Assembly: GCA_944389085.1 (NCBI GenBank)
Contig: CALXLB010000097.1
Span: 1-48,089, forward strand
DNA length: 48,089 bases
DNA from: an uncultured Spirochaetaceae bacterium
GTDB lineage: Bacteria; Spirochaetota; Spirochaetia; Sphaerochaetales; Sphaerochaetaceae
Reading direction: 5' to 3'
Positions 40,464 through 48,089 of this stretch are shown here, in pieces. Positions within the stretch are counted from its first letter, which is position 1, and each line of letters opens with the position of its first letter. Below the pieces are notes generated by a model. That model saw nothing but the letters and a program-made list of their open reading frames with translations. It ran no database searches and was not told the DNA's origin. The translations under genes and the position numbers were made by a program.

Positions 40464-41564
40464 ATGGAAAGACAGGCAATACTCAAACTTAAAGACGGAA
40501 AGGAATTCACCGGAATAGCTTTCGGTGCAGATAATCCTATAAGCATCGGGGAAGCTGTTTTCAACACAGGAATCCCTGGCTATCAGGAGATACTGACAGA
40601 TCCATCATACGCTGGACAGATAGTCACAATGACCAGCCCGATGATCGGAAACTATGGAATTTCACCTGCTGACAATCAGAGCAACGGAATAAAAGCCGCT
40701 GCCCTTATTGTGAAAAAGCTCTATCGAGGTCCTGTAATGGAAGGCCGGATCACGCTTGACGAATTCATGGCAAGAGAAGGCATCACAGGAATCAAAGATG
40801 TTGACACCCGTGCTTTGACACTGCATTTGCGCAATCATGGTTCTCAGAATGCTGTCATCTTCACCCCGGATCATAGAAAAGAGGCAGAAGCACTGCTCTC
40901 CTCTTTCCCTGATATAACAGAAAGAGATCTTATTGACGGGGTCTCTGTGAAGAAAGCCGTGACTAATCCGGATTTAGGACCAGGTTTTGCAAAGCCACCT
41001 GCAAATGCTAAGAAACACTTTGCTGTCGTTGACTACGGAATCAAGCGCTCAATTATCGAAAGCCTGTACAGGCATGGGGCCTCCGTAACCCTCTTCCCGC
41101 ATACAGTGAAAGCTGAAGAAATACTCTCTTCCTCTCCTGACGCACTCTTTCTTTCCAACGGCCCGGGAGATCCGGCACTTCTGACAGATGCAGTAGCCCT
41201 GACCAAAGCCATTATCGGAAAGCTTCCTGTTGAAGGAATCTGTCTCGGACATCAGATTATCACAATCGCTATAGGCGGCAGGACAGAGAAGATGAAGTTC
41301 GGGCATCATGGATCAAACCAGCCTGTGAGAGATACTGTGACAGGGCGGACATTCGTCACTGCCCAGAATCATGGATTCATGACAGTCCGTTCATCACTTC
41401 CGAAAACTACAGAAATCTGGTTCGAAAACGCCAATGATGGCACTGTCGAAGGTCTCTATGATGAAACGCTCAATGTCCGTTCCGTGCAGTTCCATCCCGA
41501 AGCGGCTCCGGGACCTGAAGAAGCCGATGCCATCTTCGAAGTTTTTATGGAGAAAGCCAGATGA
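40464..41564 (+). CDS. carA: Carbamoyl-phosphate synthase small subunit
   Basis: A 366-residue glutamine amidotransferase subunit that supplies ammonia to CarB for carbamoyl phosphate, used for arginine and pyrimidines. The N-terminal CPSase domain has EAVFNTGIPGYQEILTDPSYAGQIV. The class I amidotransferase triad is Cys260 (GICLGHQ), His344 and Glu346 (VQFHPEA). The start at METR-like MERQAILKL (40464) is chosen over an upstream ATG at 40392 because that extension contains the promoter. The stop overlaps carB by ATGA. Confidence 0.96.
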   Translation: MERQAILKLKDGKEFTGIAFGADNPISIGEAVFNTGIPGYQEILTDPSYAGQIVTMTSPMIGNYGISPADNQSNGIKAAALIVKKLYRGPVMEGRITLDEFMAREGITGIKDVDTRALTLHLRNHGSQNAVIFTPDHRKEAEALLSSFPDITERDLIDGVSVKKAVTNPDLGPGFAKPPANAKKHFAVVDYGIKRSIIESLYRHGASVTLFPHTVKAEEILSSSPDALFLSNGPGDPALLTDAVALTKAIIGKLPVEGICLGHQIITIAIGGRTEKMKFGHHGSNQPVRDTVTGRTFVTAQNHGFMTVRSSLPKTTEIWFENANDGTVEGLYDETLNVRSVQFHPEAAPGPEEADAIFEVFMEKAR

Positions 41565-44500
41565 GAAGAGATGATATACACCACATACTTGTAATAGGTT
41601 CTGGCCCGATTGTCATCGGACAGGCTTGTGAATTCGATTATTCAGGGAATCAGGCTGTACGGGCTCTCAAGGAAGAAGGGTATGAGGTTTCTCTGATCAA
41701 CCCCAACCCAGCTACTGTCATGACGACACCGGGACTGGCAGACCATATCTTCCTCGAACCGCTCAAGAAAGAGTACATTGAACGGATTTTCGATCAGGTA
41801 GGCCCAGATGCCATCCTTTCAACCATGGGAGGCCAGACTGCACTCAACCTGACAATGGAACTGCAGAAAGAAGGAATCCTCGACAAATACGGCGTGAAAG
41901 TCATCGGAGCATCCGCCGATGCAATCGAAAAAGCGGAAGACAGAGGAAAGTTCAAGGATATTATCAGTTCCCTTGGTTATGAGAGCGCTAAAAGCGGTAT
42001 CGCCCATAACATCGAAGAAGCACTGGAAGTAAAGAAAAATATACCTCTTCCTCTGATTATCCGCCCTTCATTCACTCTCGGAGGCATGGGCGGTTCAATT
42101 GCCGAGAAGGAAGAAGACTTCATCCCCCTCTGCGAACACGCACTGGCCATGAGCCCTGTAAGCGAAATACTCATCGAGGAATCTCTTATCGGATGGAGAG
42201 AATTCGAGATGGAAGTCATGAGAGACAGAAAGGACAATGCCATCATTGTCTGCTCCATTGAGAACGTCGATCCGATGGGTGTACATACGGGAGACAGCAT
42301 CACCTTCGCCCCAATCCAGACACTCAACGATGTTGAGTATCAGAAGATGAGAACAGCCTCAATAGAAATTCTCAGAGCAGTCGGTGTCGACTGCGGCGGA
42401 TCAAATGTCCAGTTCGCACTCTCGCCGGACCACTCCAGAATGATTGTCATCGAGATGAACCCTCGCGTTTCCCGCTCCTCTGCACTTGCAAGCAAGGCAA
42501 CAGGCTTCCCTATTGCCAGAATCTCCGCAAAACTCGCAGTTGGCTATACCCTCGATGAAGTAGAGAATGAGATCACAGGTGAAAGCGTATCCTGCTTCGA
42601 ACCTGCTCTTGACTATGTTGCTGTGAAAGTTCCGCGCTTCGAACTTGAGAAATTCCCGCTCGAGGCTTCTGCTCTTGGTACGCAGATGAGATCTGTCGGA
42701 GAGTCTCTTGCACTGGGAAGGACAGCACTGGAAGCAATAAACAAGGCTTTCAGATCATCGGAACAGAAGCTTGAAGGAATCACGGCTCTCGATGAGAAGA
42801 AATATGATGCAGAACTTCTGCTGCGCTCGGCTCATCCACTGAGATACCTTGCCGCTTATACAGCAATCAAGAAAGGAGAGTCTGATTTAGAGAAATTATC
42901 AGAAATAACTGGTTTTGATATCTACTTTCTCTCCCTTCTGACCGAACAGAAGGCGATTGAGGATGAACTGGAAAAAGGACAGTTATCAGAAGATCTGTAT
43001 CTCAAAGCAAAGAAAGCAGGACTATCAGATAAATACATTACCAGACTCTCAGGCTGTCAGCCGCCATTGCGCCTTGTTCCGGCACGCCACTATGTAGATA
43101 CATGCGCAGGAGAGTTCGAAGCACTCACACCATATTGCTACACATCCTACTCTGAAGAGGATGAAGGAAAGGGTCTGGGACAAGATGCTGTAATCATTGT
43201 CGCATCTGGCCCGAACAGAATCGGTCAGGGGCTTGAGTTCGATACATGCTGTACGCTCTCCTCCAGAGCTTTCAGACGTCTGGGAAGAAAAACAGTCATG
43301 ATCAACAGCAATCCTGAGACTGTCAGTACAGATTACAATACTTCTGACAGACTTTATATCGCACCGCTTACTGCTGAAGATGTGCTTGCCATTATGGAAA
43401 AAGAAGGTACAAAGGATGTGGTTGTACAGCTCGGAGGGCAGACCCCGCTCAACATGGCAGCAGAGCTGGAAAGAAATGGTGCACATATTGTCGGTACTTC
43501 ACTGGAAAGCATCGATGAAACGGAAGACAGGGGACTCTTTTCAAAGCTTGTAAAGAAACTGGGGCTCAGACAGCCTGAAAACAGAAGTGCTTCTTCCGTG
43601 GAAGAGATAAAAGAGAAAGCCCATGAAATAGGTTTTCCTGTCCTTCTCAGGCCATCCTTTGTCCTGGGCGGAAGAGCGATGTTCATCGCTTATGATGACG
43701 AAGGCCTAGAAGAGTTCATGAGAAAACCGGAAGTAACGGTCTCCCCTTCCGCGCCTGTTCTGGTAGATCAGTTCCTGGAAGATGCCTTTGAGTACGATCT
43801 GGATGCTGTCTCCGATGGGAAATCTGTTTATATCGGAGGCATATTGCAGCATATCGAAGCAGCAGGTATTCACTCAGGCGACAGTGCTGCTGTCTTTCCC
43901 CCATACAAAAGCAAACCGGAAATCCTTCAGGAAATGCGGGAATGGACTCTCAAACTTGCACAGTACCTGAATGTGCAGGGCCTGATGAACATCCAGTTTG
44001 CAGAAAAGGACGGCAGGCTATATATAATCGAAGTCAATCCTAGAGGAAGCCGCACAGTTCCTTTTATCTCCAAGTCGAGTGGAGTCGATCTGGTTGAAGC
44101 AGCTGTCAGAGTCTGGCAGGGAGAAGACCTTGTCAGTCAGGGACTGGTCAAAGAAGAAGGCGGATGGGCTGAAGGACACTGCATCACAGGATGGGCAATC
44201 AAGGAAGCAGTCTTCTCATTCGACAGATTCCCCCATGTGGATCCAGCTCTCGGGCCTGAAATGAGAAGTACTGGCGAAGTCGTGGGTTATGGAAGGACCT
44301 TCGGCGAGGCATATGCAAAGAGCCAGGCAGCCGCATTCAACAAGCTCCCGACAGAGGGCAGAGTGATTATCAGTGTCAACAGCAAAGACAGGGCAACAAT
44401 TGTCCCTATTGCCAAAGCGCTGGAAGAAATGGGATTCCATATTCTTGCCACAAAGGGAACGGCAAGGGATCTTTACAGTGCCGGCATACTGGCAGATGTT

Positions 44501-44749
44501 GTCCTCAAGACACAGGATGGGCATCCGAATATCGTAGACTACATAAGAGAGAAAAAAGCCGACCTGATTATAAATACTCCGATGGGTTTCCGCTCACGCC
44601 AGAGTGACGATGATATCAGGACGGAAGCTGTACGTGCACACATTCCGTACACCACAACGACAAGTGCTGCACGCGCTGCAGTGGAAGCAATAAGATATCT
44701 GCAGGAAAATCGTTTTATTGTCAGGGAGCTGCCAGCAAAACGGAACTGA
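41561..44749 (+). CDS. carB: Carbamoyl-phosphate synthase large subunit
   Basis: A 1062-residue protein with the full tandem layout: first ATP-grasp half (carboxyphosphate synthesis, about 1-400, beginning with VIGSGPIVIGQACEFDYSGNQA), an oligomerisation part (400-550), second ATP-grasp half (carbamate phosphorylation, about 550-935, with VIIVASGPNRIGQGLEFDTCC) and a C-terminal MGS-like allosteric domain (about 940-1062, with VISVNSKDRATIVPIAKALEEMG). The length is normal. It is translationally coupled to carA. A GU-containing hairpin with T residues follows the stop. Confidence 0.97.
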   Translation: MRRDDIHHILVIGSGPIVIGQACEFDYSGNQAVRALKEEGYEVSLINPNPATVMTTPGLADHIFLEPLKKEYIERIFDQVGPDAILSTMGGQTALNLTMELQKEGILDKYGVKVIGASADAIEKAEDRGKFKDIISSLGYESAKSGIAHNIEEALEVKKNIPLPLIIRPSFTLGGMGGSIAEKEEDFIPLCEHALAMSPVSEILIEESLIGWREFEMEVMRDRKDNAIIVCSIENVDPMGVHTGDSITFAPIQTLNDVEYQKMRTASIEILRAVGVDCGGSNVQFALSPDHSRMIVIEMNPRVSRSSALASKATGFPIARISAKLAVGYTLDEVENEITGESVSCFEPALDYVAVKVPRFELEKFPLEASALGTQMRSVGESLALGRTALEAINKAFRSSEQKLEGITALDEKKYDAELLLRSAHPLRYLAAYTAIKKGESDLEKLSEITGFDIYFLSLLTEQKAIEDELEKGQLSEDLYLKAKKAGLSDKYITRLSGCQPPLRLVPARHYVDTCAGEFEALTPYCYTSYSEEDEGKGLGQDAVIIVASGPNRIGQGLEFDTCCTLSSRAFRRLGRKTVMINSNPETVSTDYNTSDRLYIAPLTAEDVLAIMEKEGTKDVVVQLGGQTPLNMAAELERNGAHIVGTSLESIDETEDRGLFSKLVKKLGLRQPENRSASSVEEIKEKAHEIGFPVLLRPSFVLGGRAMFIAYDDEGLEEFMRKPEVTVSPSAPVLVDQFLEDAFEYDLDAVSDGKSVYIGGILQHIEAAGIHSGDSAAVFPPYKSKPEILQEMREWTLKLAQYLNVQGLMNIQFAEKDGRLYIIEVNPRGSRTVPFISKSSGVDLVEAAVRVWQGEDLVSQGLVKEEGGWAEGHCITGWAIKEAVFSFDRFPHVDPALGPEMRSTGEVVGYGRTFGEAYAKSQAAAFNKLPTEGRVIISVNSKDRATIVPIAKALEEMGFHILATKGTARDLYSAGILADVVLKTQDGHPNIVDYIREKKADLIINTPMGFRSRQSDDDIRTEAVRAHIPYTTTTSAARAAVEAIRYLQENRFIVRELPAKRN

Positions 44750-44761
44750 AGAACCACAAAG

Positions 44762-44792
44762 GGCCTCATCATCACATGATGGGGTCATTTTC
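44762..44792 (+). terminator. Probable terminator after carB
   Basis: GGCCTCATCAT pairs with ATGATGGGGTC (two G-U pairs) around a short loop, then CATTTTCT. The stem begins about 12 bases after the carB stop. It is a weaker hairpin than the darA or rubredoxin terminators. Confidence 0.6.
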
Positions 44793-45062
44793 TGTCAGTA
44801 GAAATAATTTCCGCAGCAGTCAGCAATCAAACAATGCAACCTGATGATCTACTAAACATGGTTACATTCCGACTTTACTTAACATTTGTAAAGTATTATT
44901 CCGAGATGCTATAACAAAGAACAAAATTGTTCGTATTCCAAACCAAAACCATGCCTTTCGGATGACTTTTCATAAGAGACGTGAAGTACACAGCAGGTTT
45001 ACACCCCGTAAACAGGTAGTTTATACGTAGAAAACAATAAAAAACTTCATTAATTCTACATT
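44793..45062. other. Gene-free, AT-rich stretch with three inverted repeats
   Basis: No credible coding frame is present on either strand. It contains ACTTTAC-N9-GTAAAGT (44872-44894), GAACAA-N2-TTGTTC (44919-44932) and GTTTAC-N5-GTAAAC (44997-45013), all with perfect arms. None is followed by a T run. They may be protein-binding sites or pieces of an RNA. I see no further identifiable element. Confidence 0.5.
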
Positions 45063-45091
45063 TTCAAAACCATGATTTAATGCGATATTAC
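45063..45091 (+). promoter_or_regulatory. Candidate promoter for a small RNA or aspS leader
   Basis: -35 TTCAAA (45063-45068), 17-bp spacer, -10 TATTAC (45086-45091). The expected transcription start, near 45098, falls on the first bases of the hairpin stem at 45097. Confidence 0.45.
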
Positions 45092-45096
45092 AGACA

Positions 45097-45162
45097 GCGA
45101 GCATGAACGCAGAAAACCTCAGATCCCCCCACGGACAAACAGCGCATGCTCGCTTTTCTTTT
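45097..45162 (+). ncRNA. Candidate hairpin RNA or attenuator ahead of aspS
   Basis: GCGAGCATG (45097-45105) and CATGCTCGC (45145-45153) form a perfect 9-bp stem enclosing 39 bases, directly followed by TTTTCTTTT, the layout of a transcription terminator. The stem begins where the upstream promoter would start transcription, so the product would be about 60 nt with paired ends and a C-rich loop (CCCCCC at 45125-45130). It lies 40 bases before the aspS ribosome site, so it is either an independent small RNA or an attenuator of aspS. No T-box AGGGTGG motif or SRP core is present. Confidence 0.4.
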
Positions 45163-45181
45163 GTCTTCTGAGATGATAATA

Positions 45182-45195
45182 TCCGGATATCCGGA
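45182..45195. promoter_or_regulatory. Perfect palindrome overlapping the aspS ribosome site
   Basis: TCCGGATATCCGGA is a perfect 14-bp palindrome whose last bases are part of the CCGGAGG ribosome site (GGAGG at 45193-45197). As RNA its halves are too close to fold into a hairpin without opening the centre, so an operator role, or intermolecular pairing, is more likely than a stem-loop. Confidence 0.4.
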
Positions 45196-45202
45196 GGAAT
45201 CA

Positions 45203-46990
45203 ATGGAAGAAGCATTCATGCAGCGCACTGTCACCTGCGGAGCCCTCAAAGCTGCAGATGAAGGTAAAACGGTAGTACTCAACGGATGGGTACACAGAAA
45301 CAGAAACCACGGAGCACTCCATTTCATCAATCTCCGTGACCGTTATGGGATCACACAGGTTGTTGTGGATGATGATGCGGACGAATCTCTTCAGGCAAAA
45401 GCCAATGAGCTTAAGCTTGAGTACTGCATTGCCGTAAAAGGCATCGTACGCCGCCGTCCCGACGAGATGATCAATCCCGATATGTCTACAGGAGAGATTG
45501 AAGTCAAAGCTGAAAGAATCGAGATACTTTCAAAATGCGACACTCTCCCCTTCATGATTGATGAAGAGAACAACTCACGCGAGGACTTAAGGCTTAAATA
45601 TCGCTATCTTGATCTCAGATGCTTCGGCATGCAGCAGAGAATCAGGATGCGCCATGAGATAGTAAAGGCCATCAGAGAGTATTTCTATGGTACGGATTTC
45701 CTCGAAATAGAGACCCCCACTCTTATCAGAAGCACTCCAGAAGGTGCAAGGGACTTCCTCGTTCCATCAAGAATCTATCCGGGGAAATTCTTTGCCCTGC
45801 CCCAGTCGCCCCAGCTTTACAAGCAGCTTCTCATGGTTTCGGGATTTGACAAGTATTTCCAGATAGCACGCTGCTACAGGGATGAGGATCCAAGAGGGGA
45901 CAGACAGCTTGAATTCACACAGCTTGATATCGAGATGAGCTATGTAAAGCGCGATGATGTTCTTGCTCTGATGGAAGACCTTTTCAACAATGTCTTCAAG
46001 AAGGTTCTCAACATAGATCTCCCCGCTCATTTCCGCCGTATTGCCTACCACGATGCAATGAATACCTATGGCTGTGATAAACCGGATCTCAGATTCGGTG
46101 TAGAGATCAAGGATGCCTCATCTTTTGCCGCTCTTTCCAGCTTCAAAGCTTTCACTGATACACTCGCAGAAGGTGGTTATGTGAAATATGTCGTAGCTCC
46201 GAAGACTGAAGGACATGAATATACCCGCAAATATCTTTCTGAGCTTGAAAGCGCTGCGAAGATCTATGGTGCCCACGGACTTGCCTGGATGAAGTGCGAG
46301 AACGGTACTGTTTCCGGCGGTGTTTCCAAATTCTTCCAGGGACTGGAGAACAAGGTTCTTGAGGAGACTGGAGCAAAAGACGGAGATGTAATCCTTCTCA
46401 TCGCAGAGAAAGACTGGAAGAAGTGCTGTACATCAATGGGTGCTGTACGTTCTCGTCTCGGGGCGGATCTGGGCCTTATAAAGCCCGGTTTCGAGTTCTG
46501 CTGGATTATCGACTTCCCTCTCTTTGAGTACAATGAAGATGAAGGACACTGGGAAGCTGCACACCACATGTTCTCAATGCCGCAGGTCGAGTATCTTGAT
46601 ACACTTGAGTCCGATCCAGGTTCTGTGAAAGGAGATCTCTATGACCTTGTCCTCAATGGTTATGAGCTCGCTTCCGGTTCTATAAGAATCCATGATGTGG
46701 AGCTTCAGAAGAGAATCTTCAGAATCTGCAATATTCCTGATGAAGTTTCAAAGGAACGTTTTGGATTCCTTCTCGATGCATTCCGCTTCAGCCCACCACC
46801 ACATGGAGGAATCGCACCTGGCATCGACAGACTCTGCATGATTATTGCCAATGAGCAGTCAATCAAGGAAGTCATAGCCTTCCCGAAGAACACAGCCGCG
46901 CTCTCTCCGATGGATGACAGTCCATCATATGTTGAGCAGAAGCAGCTGGATGAGCTTCATCTGGCTATCGTGCAGAAGGAAAATGATTGA
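45203..46990 (+). CDS. aspS: Aspartyl-tRNA synthetase
   Basis: A 595-residue class IIb synthetase of the bacterial type. An N-terminal OB-fold anticodon domain (about 10-110, with NGWVHRNRNHGALHFINLRDR) is followed by the catalytic core with motif 2 CYRDEDPRGDRQLEFTQLDIE and motif 3 GIAPGIDRLCMI, and a bacterial GAD insertion (about 290-420). The start at ATG 45203 follows GGAGG by five to six bases. His36 in NHGAL is at a position where non-discriminating bacterial AspRS have His, suggesting that it may also charge tRNA-Asn; this is tentative. The stop overlaps the next gene by eight bases. Confidence 0.96.
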   Translation: MEEAFMQRTVTCGALKAADEGKTVVLNGWVHRNRNHGALHFINLRDRYGITQVVVDDDADESLQAKANELKLEYCIAVKGIVRRRPDEMINPDMSTGEIEVKAERIEILSKCDTLPFMIDEENNSREDLRLKYRYLDLRCFGMQQRIRMRHEIVKAIREYFYGTDFLEIETPTLIRSTPEGARDFLVPSRIYPGKFFALPQSPQLYKQLLMVSGFDKYFQIARCYRDEDPRGDRQLEFTQLDIEMSYVKRDDVLALMEDLFNNVFKKVLNIDLPAHFRRIAYHDAMNTYGCDKPDLRFGVEIKDASSFAALSSFKAFTDTLAEGGYVKYVVAPKTEGHEYTRKYLSELESAAKIYGAHGLAWMKCENGTVSGGVSKFFQGLENKVLEETGAKDGDVILLIAEKDWKKCCTSMGAVRSRLGADLGLIKPGFEFCWIIDFPLFEYNEDEGHWEAAHHMFSMPQVEYLDTLESDPGSVKGDLYDLVLNGYELASGSIRIHDVELQKRIFRICNIPDEVSKERFGFLLDAFRFSPPPHGGIAPGIDRLCMIIANEQSIKEVIAFPKNTAALSPMDDSPSYVEQKQLDELHLAIVQKEND

Positions 46991-48089
46991 CACACTCATC
47001 ATCGGCGGAGGAGCTGCAGGACTTTATGCATCCTCGCTCCTTCCCGATGCAGTAATACTTGAGAGAAATGAGAGCTGCGGCAGGAAGCTGCTCCTGACAG
47101 GTGGCGGACGCTGCAATTACACCCATCTCTCTCCTGTGAATGAACTTCTCACACACTACCATGGGAGCCTTCCGTTCATCCGGAAGGTTCTCTATTCACA
47201 TACGCCTGAAGATATTATCAACCACTTCGGAAAGCTTGGGATAAAACCGATAAACGAGGATGGCAGAATCTTTCCTTCTTCTGAAAGAGCTGAAGATATA
47301 CTTGCAGCCCTTCTAAGCCATAGGCCGGAAATCTTACACGGGAAAGCCATAGCGATAGAGAAGAGAAACGATAGCTTTGCAATAAAGACAGAAGAGACAG
47401 AAATAAGGGCACGGAACATTATCATAGCCGCAGGAGGAATGGCATATCCGCATACAGGTTCCGATGGAACGGGCTATCATCTGCTGAAAGCACTCGGGCA
47501 TAATATCACACCACCCCATCCTGCACTGGCACCGCTGAAATTGGAACCAGCACTTGAAAGCGCAGAAGGCGTGAGCACATACATCACACTGCAGAAAGGC
47601 AAGAAGACTGTGTCAGGCATGGCTGTCATAACAAAAAAAGGTATCTCCGGCCCTGCTGCTGAGAATTTCTCATATCTTCTCAATGGCAGAGAAGAGATTA
47701 CAATATCATTTGCAGAGCCAGATCTCAAAGCATTGAGAGAAACAAGAGGAAGCGTATTACTAAAGAACGCACTCTCCATACCTCCGCGTCTGACAAAGGC
47801 AATACTCGGAGAAATATCAGAGAAGAAGATTGCAAATCTATCAGCAAAAGAAGAGCGGGAAGCTTTTACATCCCTTTCCTGCGGTCATTACATCGCCTCT
47901 CCTATCGCACAGGGGGCAATGAGTACCGCAGGAGGCGTGAAGACTGAGGAAATCAAAGCAGACACAATGGAATCAAAGATAATCCCCGGCCTCTACTTTA
48001 CAGGTGATATAATAGACGTAGATGCAGATTGCGGAGGCTACAGTCTCACATGGGCATTTGAAACTGCATACATAGCTGCAAGAACCATA
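46983..48089 (+). CDS. NAD(P)/FAD-dependent oxidoreductase, BaiN/HI0933 family (runs off the window)
   Basis: 369 codons are present without a stop, so the gene continues past the window edge; family members are about 400 residues, so little is missing. The N-terminus MIDTLIIGGGAAGLYA has the Rossmann GGGAAG (8-13). Then come CGRKLLLTGGGRCNYTH, the family hallmark, IIIAAGGMAYPHTGSDGTGY, ISGPAAENFSY, and the C-terminal STAGGVKTEE and GDIIDVDADCGGYSLTWAFETAYIAA. The ATG lies within the last codons of aspS. Members include BaiN-type flavoproteins; the substrate here is unknown. Confidence 0.9.
   Translation, partial: MIDTLIIGGGAAGLYASSLLPDAVILERNESCGRKLLLTGGGRCNYTHLSPVNELLTHYHGSLPFIRKVLYSHTPEDIINHFGKLGIKPINEDGRIFPSSERAEDILAALLSHRPEILHGKAIAIEKRNDSFAIKTEETEIRARNIIIAAGGMAYPHTGSDGTGYHLLKALGHNITPPHPALAPLKLEPALESAEGVSTYITLQKGKKTVSGMAVITKKGISGPAAENFSYLLNGREEITISFAEPDLKALRETRGSVLLKNALSIPPRLTKAILGEISEKKIANLSAKEEREAFTSLSCGHYIASPIAQGAMSTAGGVKTEEIKADTMESKIIPGLYFTGDIIDVDADCGGYSLTWAFETAYIAARTI

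Noticed and set aside
44793..45202. T-box leader or SRP/6S-type RNA before aspS
   Set aside because: No AGGGTGG T-box motif and no SRP GGTCAGG/GGAAGGAAGCAGCC core on either strand. Only an unclassified hairpin candidate is kept.
1..48089. CRISPR arrays, insertion sequences or prophage genes
   Set aside because: No regularly spaced repeats, transposase, integrase or phage structural genes were seen on either strand.

Overview
This 48 kb window is chromosomal DNA from a bacterium with an outer membrane. Nearly all of it is coding. The evidence for a diderm is a small secreted barrel-like protein ending in a terminal Phe, several lipoprotein signals and lspA. The gene mix includes type III glutamine synthetase, a DarA-type c-di-AMP receptor, paralogous PspA genes under sigma-54, and a DUF5685/J-protein cluster of the kind common in Firmicutes. 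This mix fits a host-associated spirochete of the Sphaerochaeta/Treponema type with many clostridial-type genes. That placement is an inference from gene content, not proof.

Layout. 1-208: end of an unknown gene. 371-3765 (minus): a Fur-family regulator, then znuA, znuC, znuB and a membrane protein, all joined by 4-11 bp overlaps, behind one promoter whose -10 lies inside a 23-bp palindrome. 3762-6367: a glycerophosphodiesterase diverging from a conserved but uncharacterised trio (membrane zinc ribbon, DUF5685, J protein with a cysteine-string tail). 6360-16383: housekeeping and metabolic genes (two TetR regulators, HAD phosphatase, threonine ammonia-lyase, metK, heparinase II/III-like lyase, M18 aminopeptidase, lipoprotein, thpR). 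16383-22095: SSS symporter, a rubredoxin under a near-consensus Fur box, glutamine synthetase III, two unknown proteins and darA with a strong terminator.

22203-28917 is the accessory part. It holds a complete three-gene TerB-domain / P-loop ATPase / Lhr-like helicase operon, matching the Shango anti-phage system, followed by an AAA/DUF4143 ATPase with its own repeat-type operator. A tRNA-Ala(CGC) gene lies just beyond, with its 3' end facing this block. 29249-33245 is a six-gene minus-strand operon (Nif3-like, lspA, membrane protein, beta-propeller glycosidase-like, M19 dipeptidase, outer-membrane-like protein). 33326-36697 has a short Lon-type protease, a SpoU methyltransferase and rsmI. 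36752-40378 is a phage-shock-type envelope stress locus: two pspA genes each with a sigma-54 promoter, pspF between them, pspC and a DUF4097 protein. 40464-48089 carries carAB, a 453-bp structured noncoding stretch with a candidate small RNA or attenuator, aspS, and a truncated BaiN-like flavoprotein.

The most unexpected pattern is regulatory. Six first-in-transcript genes have a -10-like hexamer ending exactly six bases before the start codon and no Shine-Dalgarno sequence, and five more have one 8-12 bases before. This predicts leaderless or near-leaderless mRNAs. Internal operon genes, and another set of first genes, use clear GGAGG-type ribosome sites.
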